NCBI GenBank assembly: GCA_016936505.1
Contig: JAFGXS010000052.1
Coordinates: 165,267-229,266 of the forward strand
Direction of reading: 5' to 3'
Length of the DNA: 64,000 nucleotides
Source: Bacteroidales bacterium
Lineage (GTDB): Bacteria > Bacteroidota > Bacteroidia > Bacteroidales > F082
Positions within the stretch are counted from its first letter, which is position 1. Each line of letters begins with the position of its first letter. The notes beneath the pieces were generated by a model that ran no database searches, was not told where the DNA came from, and was given only the letters and a program-made list of their open reading frames with translations. Position numbers and translations under genes: made by a program. Below, in pieces: positions 8,430-15,778 of this stretch.

Positions 8430-9782
8430 TTATTTTTCAGCATATTCCAGAACAACTACTTTTCCACCGGCATTCCTCTTTAAGTAAGAAATGATAATCT
8501 GTCTAACTTCTTTATTATCATGATAAGGCTGAATAGCTTCGTGCGGTGACTGAATTTCATCCTGAGAAACGAACCCAAAACCCACATATCGACCGTTTTC
8601 CACTTTAACTACAGACTTTTCCCCGGCTGTCCGACCTTCATCAAAAACCAGAAAGTTATTTCTGTTAAAATGATAATTTTCAATGGATTTCTTAACTCGT
8701 TCATTGTAAATTCTTGGAGGTTCCTCTCCTACACAAGCTCCGTTGCAACGGTGAATCTGATAATAAAAACACGCTCCGTTACTGTCATATAATCCGGTAA
8801 GTTTTTGGCACAAGCCATATTCTTCACATATTTTATATAAATGGTCCTGCCCTTCCTTTAATGATCCGTAAGTAAAAACTGGATCAACATTATCCAGGGT
8901 TTTCATCAATTTCAAATTAAGATATCCTTGTTTATCTGTAAAAGAATACAATCCCCATCTGAATAAAGTACGACGCTGGGCACGATTAAATACCGGCTGA
9001 TACTTTTTAATTTCATGAGATTCAAGTAACAGAGCAACCAGTTCACTTCCTGTTTCCCGAAACTTTACTTCTGCCAGTTGATTTTTAATTTCCAGTTCCT
9101 TAGGATCGGCATGATTGTTCAAGTGCGACATCACACGTTCACGAATATTAATTGATTTCCCAACATAAATCAATGACCCGGCTTTGTTATAAAAATAATA
9201 TACCCCTGGTTTTTCAGGCAAGTCTTCTAATAAAGATTTATTTCGTAACCGGCTTTCTTTTACTCCATTATTTACTTTAAGATTTGGCTCAATCGACAAC
9301 AACAACTGGAAAAGCTTTAATGTAGCCATTGCATCACCACTGGCTCTGTGCCGGGCATTGTTATCAATCCCTAACGACTGACATAGTTTTCCCAGACTGT
9401 ATGAAGGTTTTCCAGGGATAAATTTCCTGCTCAAAGAAACCGTATCCAACGTTTTTCTTTCAAACTGATACCCCAGTCTCAGAAACTCATGACGAATAAA
9501 ACCATAGTCAAACTTCACATTGTGACCAACAATAGTAGTATCTTCTGTAATTTCTACAATCTTTTTAGCTACCTCATAAAACTTTGGAGCATCAGCTACC
9601 ATCTGATTATTAATACCTGTCAATTGTGTAATCCGGTAAGAAATCTTCCTTTCAGGATGAATCAACGTACTATATTCATCCACAATTTTTTCTCCATCAT
9701 ACACAAATATGGCAATTTCGGTTATTTTTTCCTGAGACGGACTTAACCCGGTGGTTTCTATATCCAGAACGGAATATTTCAC
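8430..9782 (-). CDS. DnaQ-type exonuclease fused to a UvrC/Cho-like GIY-YIG nuclease
   Basis: A 450-residue two-nuclease protein. Residues 1-165 are a DEDDh 3'-5' exonuclease: D7 and E9 in DIETTG, D92 in GHNVKFD, H145 and D150 in HRASGD. Residues about 190-270 are a GIY-YIG domain like the N-terminus of UvrC/Cho (GVYYF, IYVGKS, later VFNRAQRR). Further on, C325-X12-C338-X7-C346-X3-C350 closely matches the UvrC iron-sulfur cluster spacing (C-X11-C-X7-C-X3-C). DnaQ-UvrC fusions are known; their role in alternative excision repair is only partly understood. It lies 12 bases downstream of the S24 repressor gene. Confidence 0.92.
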   Translation of the reverse strand: MKYSVLDIETTGLSPSQEKITEIAIFVYDGEKIVDEYSTLIHPERKISYRITQLTGINNQMVADAPKFYEVAKKIVEITEDTTIVGHNVKFDYGFIRHEFLRLGYQFERKTLDTVSLSRKFIPGKPSYSLGKLCQSLGIDNNARHRASGDAMATLKLFQLLLSIEPNLKVNNGVKESRLRNKSLLEDLPEKPGVYYFYNKAGSLIYVGKSINIRERVMSHLNNHADPKELEIKNQLAEVKFRETGSELVALLLESHEIKKYQPVFNRAQRRTLFRWGLYSFTDKQGYLNLKLMKTLDNVDPVFTYGSLKEGQDHLYKICEEYGLCQKLTGLYDSNGACFYYQIHRCNGACVGEEPPRIYNERVKKSIENYHFNRNNFLVFDEGRTAGEKSVVKVENGRYVGFGFVSQDEIQSPHEAIQPYHDNKEVRQIIISYLKRNAGGKVVVLEYAEK

Positions 9783-9794
9783 ACATTGAAAGCT

Positions 9795-10595
9795 TTACAA
9801 ATTCAACTTCATTTGAATGGCTTTCACCTGTTGTTTAAGCTGCTGCACTTCTTCAGCCAGGCGATCTTTTTCCTTGTTGGACTCAGGAACTTCAGAACTG
9901 ATGTAATTCACAAATTTCCATACTTCCTTAATTTCATTCACTTCCAGCTCATATGGCAGGTACAATGAATTCAGTGAATGTAAAATCAGTTTCCCGCTTT
10001 CCTTAATCTTATTCTCTAACACTTTAAAAACCACACCTTCTTCTTTAGTCAGCACTACATAAGCATGATGATTTCTGATGTGGTTCCAGTCCTGAACATA
10101 CTCACAGGTAACGTATGAACCATTTGGAATGGGCAACATGGAATCGCCACTGATTTGAAAAGTTCTGTATTTCTTTTGTTTCGATAAGAAAGGCAACTTA
10201 AAAGTCGGTAACACCTTAATATAATCAGGATCAGCATATCCAGCTGCATATCCTGCTTTTGCCTTCTCAGATACCAATTCAATATTTTCTTCATTTTCTT
10301 CATCTACAGTCGTGGCAAGTACCCTTAGTTGCATACCATTAATGAAAGTCTCATTATGCGGGTCAAGTTGTGATAGTTGCTGTTCCGATAATAAAGAAAG
10401 GTCAACTTTTACCAGCATATCAATGCTGACACTATAATATTCTGAAAATTGCATCAGAACATTTAAATTGGGTTGGGCAACACCATTCTCATATCCACTG
10501 AGAGTTGAGCGTTTCATTTCCAGTACAAATGCCACATCATCCTGAGTACGGCCTTTGCGTTTTCTTAGTAATTTAATGTTGTTTTGAAAGTACAT
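9795..10595 (-). CDS. LexA-like XRE-S24 autocleaving repressor
   Basis: A 266-residue regulator. Residues 6-63 are an XRE/Cro helix-turn-helix (TQDDVAFVLEMKRSTLSGYENG). Residues about 105-235 are an S24 (LexA/CI) peptidase domain with a probable scissile Ala114-Gly115 in KAKAGY, nucleophile S152 in GDSM and general base K191 in VFKVL. G-to-Ser and Ser-to-Lys spacings (37 and 39) are close to those of LexA. Residues 238-264 are a charged coiled coil. The DNA-binding part is XRE type, not the winged helix of classical LexA. It is divergent from dinB and first in an operon with a nuclease and a helicase, so I infer an SOS-like repressor. Confidence 0.9.
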   Translation of the reverse strand: MYFQNNIKLLRKRKGRTQDDVAFVLEMKRSTLSGYENGVAQPNLNVLMQFSEYYSVSIDMLVKVDLSLLSEQQLSQLDPHNETFINGMQLRVLATTVDEENEENIELVSEKAKAGYAAGYADPDYIKVLPTFKLPFLSKQKKYRTFQISGDSMLPIPNGSYVTCEYVQDWNHIRNHHAYVVLTKEEGVVFKVLENKIKESGKLILHSLNSLYLPYELEVNEIKEVWKFVNYISSEVPESNKEKDRLAEEVQQLKQQVKAIQMKLNL

Positions 10596-10662
10596 GATGA
10601 CTGTTTTTATTTTTTATTCTTAAAAAACATCAAACAATAAATGATTATATTGCCGTCGTTAT

Positions 10663-10683
10663 TTTGATCATATAATAATCAAA
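10663..10683. promoter_or_regulatory. Candidate operator of the S24 repressor
   Basis: Inverted repeat TTTGAT (10663-10668), 9-base spacer, ATCAAA (10678-10683), in the divergent region between the S24 repressor gene and dinB. Its right arm overlaps the -7 box (10680-10687) of the repressor promoter, which would give autorepression. No second full copy was found upstream of recA, uvrA or uvrB in this window. Confidence 0.55.
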
Positions 10684-10709
10684 TGTACTATTATTTTTTT
10701 ATATGTCAA
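10680..10709 (-). promoter_or_regulatory. Promoter of the S24 repressor operon
   Basis: Minus strand: TTG (10707-10709), 19-base spacer, TACATTTG (10680-10687), a very good Bacteroidota promoter. The -7 box is shared with the operator arm. Confidence 0.65.
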
Positions 10710-10725
10710 GTTTTTTGTCAATAAA

Positions 10726-11895
10726 ATGAAAGTCAGAACCATCATACATCTTGATCTGGATTCCTTTTTTGTGTCTGTAGAGCGGCTTCTGAACCCGGAT
10801 TTAAATGGAAAACCAGTAATTGTTGGCAGTCTGTCTCGCCGTGGTGTAGTTGCCAGTTGCAGTTACGAAGCAAGGAAATTTGGCATACACTCTGCCATGC
10901 CATCATTACAGGCTCACAGACTATGCCCAAAAGCCATTTTTGTTAGTGGAAGCATGAAAATATACAGCCAGTATTCGGCAATGGTAACCCAAATTATTGC
11001 TGAAGCCAGTCCCGTTTTTGAGAAAGCTTCTATAGATGAACACTACATTGACATCAGCGGAATGGACCGTTTTTACGGAAGTATTAAATGGGCAACAGAA
11101 CTTCGTAGCCGAATAATAAAAGAAACCGGTCTTCCTATAACCTGTGGTATTTCCATAAACAAAACACTAGCTAAGATGGCTACTAACGAAGCCAAACCCA
11201 ATGGTTTTCTTTATGTTTCTGAACACGATGTGTATGATTTTCTCGGATCCTTGTCTATTAAAAAGATTCCAATGATCGGTTCAAAAAGCTATGAGAAGTT
11301 TGCTGCTATGAAGATCAAAACAATTGCAGACCTTCGTAAAATTCCATTGAATGATATGGAAAAACAATTTGGGAAATATGGTTATATCATTGGTTTAAAA
11401 GCCAGAGGAATTGATAATCGCCCGGTAACTCCTTATTGGGATCCAAAATCTGTAAGCAAAGAAAGAACCTTTGGTGAAGATATTTCAGATTCAGATCAAC
11501 TAAGAGCTATGTTGATAGGATTAACTGAAAAAACAGCTTTTGAGATGAGAAGAAAAAACAAGCTGGCAGGAAGCGTTACAGTAAAAATAAGGTATTCAGA
11601 TTTTGATACAAGGGTATTGCAGAAAACCATACCTTTTACTAATTATGATCATGTACTCATCAGGATAGCCGAAGAATTGTTTGAAAAACTTTACAAAAAA
11701 AATGCGCCGGTGAGGCTTATAGGAGTACGATTGGCAAATCTGTCCAATCACTGGGGACAGCTAGATTTGTTTGAAGAGATAAAGTCATACGGTTCACTTT
11801 ACCAAACCATGGATCACATAAAAAACAAATATGGAAAATCGGCCATTCTCAGAGCTATTAGTATGCAACAAAAAGATAATCGTGAAAATTACTGA
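10726..11895 (+). CDS. dinB: DNA polymerase IV (Y family, translesion)
   Basis: A 389-residue Y-family polymerase, error-prone and able to bypass lesions. Catalytic D10 is in HLDLDSFF, and D104 and E105 are in ASIDEHYIDIS. The helix-hairpin-helix thumb (about 175-230) and the little-finger domain (about 240-345) follow. The C-terminal QLDLF (345-349) is a sliding-clamp binding motif. It is divergent from the S24 repressor gene with 130 bases between the starts, so the two likely share an operator. Its 3' end overlaps the convergent rex gene by 7 bases. Confidence 0.96.
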   Translation: MKVRTIIHLDLDSFFVSVERLLNPDLNGKPVIVGSLSRRGVVASCSYEARKFGIHSAMPSLQAHRLCPKAIFVSGSMKIYSQYSAMVTQIIAEASPVFEKASIDEHYIDISGMDRFYGSIKWATELRSRIIKETGLPITCGISINKTLAKMATNEAKPNGFLYVSEHDVYDFLGSLSIKKIPMIGSKSYEKFAAMKIKTIADLRKIPLNDMEKQFGKYGYIIGLKARGIDNRPVTPYWDPKSVSKERTFGEDISDSDQLRAMLIGLTEKTAFEMRRKNKLAGSVTVKIRYSDFDTRVLQKTIPFTNYDHVLIRIAEELFEKLYKKNAPVRLIGVRLANLSNHWGQLDLFEEIKSYGSLYQTMDHIKNKYGKSAILRAISMQQKDNRENY

Positions 11896-12521
11896 CCACA
11901 ACGATCTTTGTTTGTAAAATAAGCCAGCTTTTCCAATTTATTGATCATATCATAATGTTCAATATAAACATTATCAGGAACCTTTAGATAAACAGATGTA
12001 AAATTGAGAATTCCTTTGATACCGGCAAAAATTAGCATTGATGAGATTTCCTGTGCCATTTCAGATGGCACAGCCAAGACACAAAGTTCAATATTTTCTT
12101 TGCGCAGGATATCTTTCATCTTAGCCACATTATAACATTTTACATCAGGAAACTGAGTTTCAGGTTCATCACCTAATCGAAATGTAGCAGCTACTTTAAG
12201 CTTTGTTTGTGTATTGTTAAAATAATCGGCAACTGCTCTACCCAAGTCACCAATACCAACAAAAGCTACTTTCTGATCGTAAAGGCAGTCTATTGCTTTA
12301 CCAATACTATCAATCAGCTTACTGATCTCATAACCCTTATGTATATCACCGGTAAAACCAATCAACATCAAATCGCGGCGAACGTGGGCAGGATTGATTT
12401 TTAACAAATGTGCCAATTGATGAGAGTGAATGTATTCTTTTTCTTCTTTCGGCAGATTTAACAGTGCTCTTCGATATAAACTGAGCCTTTCAACTGTATT
12501 AGCAGGTAGATTATTAATCAT
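11889..12521 (-). CDS. rex: Redox-sensing transcriptional repressor Rex
   Basis: A 210-residue NADH/NAD+-sensing repressor. The N-terminal winged helix (residues 5-60) contains HQLAHLLKINPAHVRRDL, whose RRDL is a Rex hallmark. The Rossmann domain contains GIGDLG (89-94) followed by the helix RAVADYF. Rex binds DNA at low NADH and is released at high NADH, controlling fermentation and respiration genes. It lies 100 bases downstream of a transporter gene on the same strand, and a Rex-type operator sits in that transporter's promoter, so rex may be autoregulated by read-through. The 3' end overlaps dinB by 7 bases. Confidence 0.95.
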   Translation of the reverse strand: MINNLPANTVERLSLYRRALLNLPKEEKEYIHSHQLAHLLKINPAHVRRDLMLIGFTGDIHKGYEISKLIDSIGKAIDCLYDQKVAFVGIGDLGRAVADYFNNTQTKLKVAATFRLGDEPETQFPDVKCYNVAKMKDILRKENIELCVLAVPSEMAQEISSMLIFAGIKGILNFTSVYLKVPDNVYIEHYDMINKLEKLAYFTNKDRCGQ

Positions 12522-12621
12522 ATCGACAGTATTTCATATCTATATTAAAACGTTGCAAGATACGAACTAGAATGTATTCTTTATGTGTCAACTTTAAAAA
12601 TTCTGGTTTAAAAAACCTATA

Positions 12622-13335
12622 TCAGATATAGAAGATCCAAAATATACCAACAACAACTGCTACAGTTCCGGCAAGGGCATTAATGAAATTGTATAAAACC
12701 GCTTTTCTTTGTTCGGATGAAAATCGGCCAATCAAACCCATAACTGCAGAAAAAACTGTCATTGCAAGGATAGTTCCGACAGCAAAACCAACAAGATAAT
12801 AAACAGACTGCATCACAGAGCCAAAGGCCAAAGTTGGCATCAGACCCAACAAATGTGATATTCCTGCTAAACCATGCAATGTGCCAATTCCCAACGCAGC
12901 AAATAATGTATGTTTATGATTCTCGTTATGTTGATGCTTTTCAAAGACATGCTCGTGTTCATGATTGTGCAAATAAATACTGCCATCCTCATTCTCATGC
13001 TGATGTAAGTGATTAACGGGACGCTGTAATTGCCTATATAATCTAAAAAAAGCCCAAATTCCAATTGCAATTAACATAACTCCAACAATTCGTTCGCTGT
13101 GTGCTGAAATTAAATCTACAGGAATCAGTTCTCTGAAAAAGAAAAATAAAACTCCAATCAACATCATACCCAAAACATGGCCTATTCCCCAGAAAATCCC
13201 TATCAACCATGGTCTGAACCGCGCATTAAGTGCCAAAGGACCTATGGCAGCTAAATGATCAGGTCCGGTAAAAACATGAATAATCGCTGCAACCAGACCA
13301 AATACTAAAGGAAGATTGGATAACAACTCTTTCAT
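12622..13335 (-). CDS. Ni/Co-type (UreH/RcnA-like) membrane transporter with His-rich loop
   Basis: A 237-residue membrane protein with about six hydrophobic segments. The first contains HVFTGPDH (H20, D26, H27), a variant of the HX4DH metal signature of nickel/cobalt transporters, and the later segment AALGIGTLHGLAGISHLLG repeats the pattern. Between segments 3 and 4 a hydrophilic loop (109-142) carries 11 His residues, typical of metal handling. It could import or export nickel or cobalt; the direction cannot be told. Its promoter contains a Rex operator, and rex is the next gene downstream, which links it to redox state. Confidence 0.8.
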   Translation of the reverse strand: MKELLSNLPLVFGLVAAIIHVFTGPDHLAAIGPLALNARFRPWLIGIFWGIGHVLGMMLIGVLFFFFRELIPVDLISAHSERIVGVMLIAIGIWAFFRLYRQLQRPVNHLHQHENEDGSIYLHNHEHEHVFEKHQHNENHKHTLFAALGIGTLHGLAGISHLLGLMPTLAFGSVMQSVYYLVGFAVGTILAMTVFSAVMGLIGRFSSEQRKAVLYNFINALAGTVAVVVGIFWIFYI

Positions 13336-13379
13336 CTTAATATTTTATTATGTCAACAAACAATAAAACTATTAGCGAG

Positions 13380-13412
13380 CAAAACTATTAATTATTGTTA
13401 ATAAAATAACAA
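13380..13412 (-). promoter_or_regulatory. Promoter of the Ni/Co transporter gene
   Basis: Minus strand: TTG (13410-13412), 22-base spacer, TAGTTTTG (13380-13387). The Rex site lies between and over these boxes, a position suited to repression. Confidence 0.5.
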
Positions 13413-13420
13413 TAATTAAT
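13387..13420. promoter_or_regulatory. Rex operator inside a 14-bp-arm palindrome
   Basis: ATTAATTATTGTTA (13387-13400) and its exact reverse complement (13407-13420) are separated by ATAAAA. The core TTGTTA-N6-TAACAA (13395-13412) matches the TTGTTA type of Rex operator. It lies over the promoter of the transporter gene and upstream of the divergent glycosidase gene. Confidence 0.75.
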
Positions 13421-13492
13421 CTAAATTAACAATTAAAATCCTCAACTAAGATAGAATCCGTTTTGTACATTTATCCAATCAAAAAAGAAGCA

Positions 13493-15649
13493 ATGCGCCT
13501 CATCAATATCATACTCTTTCTATTATTTTTTTCAACAGTTACGGCTCAAAAATGGAATTCTGAAGCTGGATTAATTAAGCCCTACACAGCTGAAATTACT
13601 GCTAGTTCTGGAAAAAACACAAACTACATAAACGATCAGAACCCCAATACTTACTGGGAATCGGGCAACCCATTGCCCAATGCTTATATTTCACAAAATT
13701 GGAACAATCTATTTTTAAATTACGAACTCTTTCGGATCAATTCAAAAAACACATCGGCAGCTTTTGATGGGAACACCAATACTAAAGCATCTTTCAATTT
13801 TGGAAAAACTGAGATTAGCTTTAAACATCCCCAAAAATTATTATACCTCTCAGTAAAAGCCGATATTAAAGACACTCTGCACATATCCATAATAACTTCT
13901 GAAAATAAAAAAGTAAAACTATACTACACACCTGCTGAGAACTATCAAATCAAAAGTTATGCTTTGCCAAAAGAGATCAACGCAAAAAACATTATTCTTA
14001 GTAGTAAAAAGAACTTCGACATTTTTGAATTGGGTGCACTTTCACATTTACCTCAGGAGTTTGTTCAATTGGATTTGGGAAAAGAACAAAATATTGGCTG
14101 GATCACAACAAGACAATTAAACGTGTCAGTAAGAAAAATAACTGTTTTATCGAGTACAGATGGAAACAACTGGAAAAAGGTATTGGATCTAAACCCGAAA
14201 GCCATTCCGTTGCTACAAATTCCGCTTAAAATCCCTTTCAAAGCAAGATATATCAAACTTGTATACAACTTGCCTTTTGATAATTATGTTAAAGCCAGAT
14301 TGTGGGAATTTAACATATATGGGCCTTTTGGACCGTATGGAGCCCCCCCCCCTGCCAGACAATCAAAATTTACTTACGCAAAAACTTTTGGAATCAATAC
14401 TATTTGGGGCTGGGGATATAACGTATATTCTGACCTACTGAAATCAGGAACAGGACCGGGTTTCTTCAACAAAGTTGCCCACCAGTTGCGCACATATCAT
14501 CGACTTGATTGGGATATGAAAACACCACAAAACCCACCCGATTTTAATACAATGGCCGAAGGCAAAGGAACGCCTGCTGAATACTGGCTTAATTGGGACA
14601 GAGAATATAAAAACTGGATTAAATACGGGTTTAATATAGACGTAACTTTAACTTTTAAACAGGATAATTTCCCTGATAGTTTATGGAAAGATCCTGTTGC
14701 TGAATCAGAAACCTATGGTAAAAGATTTGGCAATCATTTCTATAACCGGCAACACCTTGTTCAAACTATTGAGATTGGTAATGAACCCTGGAACTATAAT
14801 CTTGATGTTTATCGAAAGGTCCTGCTGGGGATGAGCAAAGGAATTAAATCGGTTTGCAATGCTACTGTCCTCCCCTGCGCTATTCAGGCATGGAACCCGG
14901 AAGATGACAATAACAATTATATCAACAAATATATTCATCAGAAGAATGCGCTTTATCTCGATGGACTGAACACACATATATACTCATACGTGTTTAAAGA
15001 AAATGGCATCCGTGTGGCAGTAAATCCGGAGGACCCCAGATCAGAAGTATGGTCGATGGCTAACCTCTACAGATTCAGAAATATCAATATGCCCGGAAAA
15101 TCAATATATGTTACTGAGTTTGGCTACGACAGCAACGGTGGAAAGGAAGATTGCACACATTCTGAATGTGTTTCAGAAATTAATCAGGCTGCCTATGGAA
15201 TCAGAATGGCGCTTATACTTTGGCGCCTGGGAGCCGAAAAACTATACTGGTATTATTTTGCCAACGTTCAATATTCTTCATTTCTGCATAATCGTTCAGG
15301 CTTGTGCGGCTCATACGCTACTGGCTTTGCTCCAAAACAATCATTTTTTGCTTTTGAGGAACTCCTCAGAGTGCTCGGATCATACCATTTTAAAGATATA
15401 ATTGTTGAGAATCATCAGGTATATGCTTATTTGTTTGAAAATATGAACACCAAAGAATATCTTATCATTGCCTGGCGTCCGACATCAGAAAATACTGAAA
15501 CAGAAAAATGGGTCCAAATCCCTTTTACAGAAACAGTAAAGGGTTCAGGTAACCTGATCCAAAACAGAAAAACGGATTATTTCTTAAAAAATGGAGATTT
15601 AAATGTTAAATTGAGCGGGCTTCCGGTTTATTTCAAAATAAACCATTAA
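13493..15649 (+). CDS. Secreted glycoside hydrolase (clan A-like) with discoidin-type domains
   Basis: A 718-residue exported protein. The ATG at 13493 is chosen because it opens the signal peptide MRLINIILFLLFFSTVTAQ. Residues about 25-280 look like two discoidin/F5-8C-type modules (INDQNPNTYWESG; FVQLDLGKEQNIGWITTRQ). The rest looks like a TIM-barrel glycosidase: GNEPW carries the probable acid/base E431 and YVTEFGYDS the probable nucleophile E542. The substrate and GH family cannot be named safely. A C10 tract at 14343-14352 encodes APPP at the linker to the barrel, and a one-base slip there would remove the catalytic domain. Confidence 0.82.
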   Translation: MRLINIILFLLFFSTVTAQKWNSEAGLIKPYTAEITASSGKNTNYINDQNPNTYWESGNPLPNAYISQNWNNLFLNYELFRINSKNTSAAFDGNTNTKASFNFGKTEISFKHPQKLLYLSVKADIKDTLHISIITSENKKVKLYYTPAENYQIKSYALPKEINAKNIILSSKKNFDIFELGALSHLPQEFVQLDLGKEQNIGWITTRQLNVSVRKITVLSSTDGNNWKKVLDLNPKAIPLLQIPLKIPFKARYIKLVYNLPFDNYVKARLWEFNIYGPFGPYGAPPPARQSKFTYAKTFGINTIWGWGYNVYSDLLKSGTGPGFFNKVAHQLRTYHRLDWDMKTPQNPPDFNTMAEGKGTPAEYWLNWDREYKNWIKYGFNIDVTLTFKQDNFPDSLWKDPVAESETYGKRFGNHFYNRQHLVQTIEIGNEPWNYNLDVYRKVLLGMSKGIKSVCNATVLPCAIQAWNPEDDNNNYINKYIHQKNALYLDGLNTHIYSYVFKENGIRVAVNPEDPRSEVWSMANLYRFRNINMPGKSIYVTEFGYDSNGGKEDCTHSECVSEINQAAYGIRMALILWRLGAEKLYWYYFANVQYSSFLHNRSGLCGSYATGFAPKQSFFAFEELLRVLGSYHFKDIIVENHQVYAYLFENMNTKEYLIIAWRPTSENTETEKWVQIPFTETVKGSGNLIQNRKTDYFLKNGDLNVKLSGLPVYFKINH

Positions 15650-15676
15650 AAACCCTGTTAATTCATATGTAATCAC

Positions 15677-15684
15677 TACATTTG
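15677..15684 (+). promoter_or_regulatory. Likely -7 box of the S9 peptidase gene
   Basis: TACATTTG, about 95 bases before the start codon. No good -33 box was seen. Confidence 0.35.
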
Positions 15685-15778
15685 TTCATTCAAAAGCCAA
15701 CCTTATAGAAAGCCATAAATTACAGCTAATTATTTATTCAAATCAATTGCAAAACATTGATTATTTAAAACAAAAAAG

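Noticed and set aside
5937..11895. Reading the helicase-nuclease-repressor operon as an anti-phage defence island
   Set aside because: The S24 repressor, dinB divergence and housekeeping surroundings fit a DNA-damage response better; there are no transposases, phage genes or known defence markers nearby.
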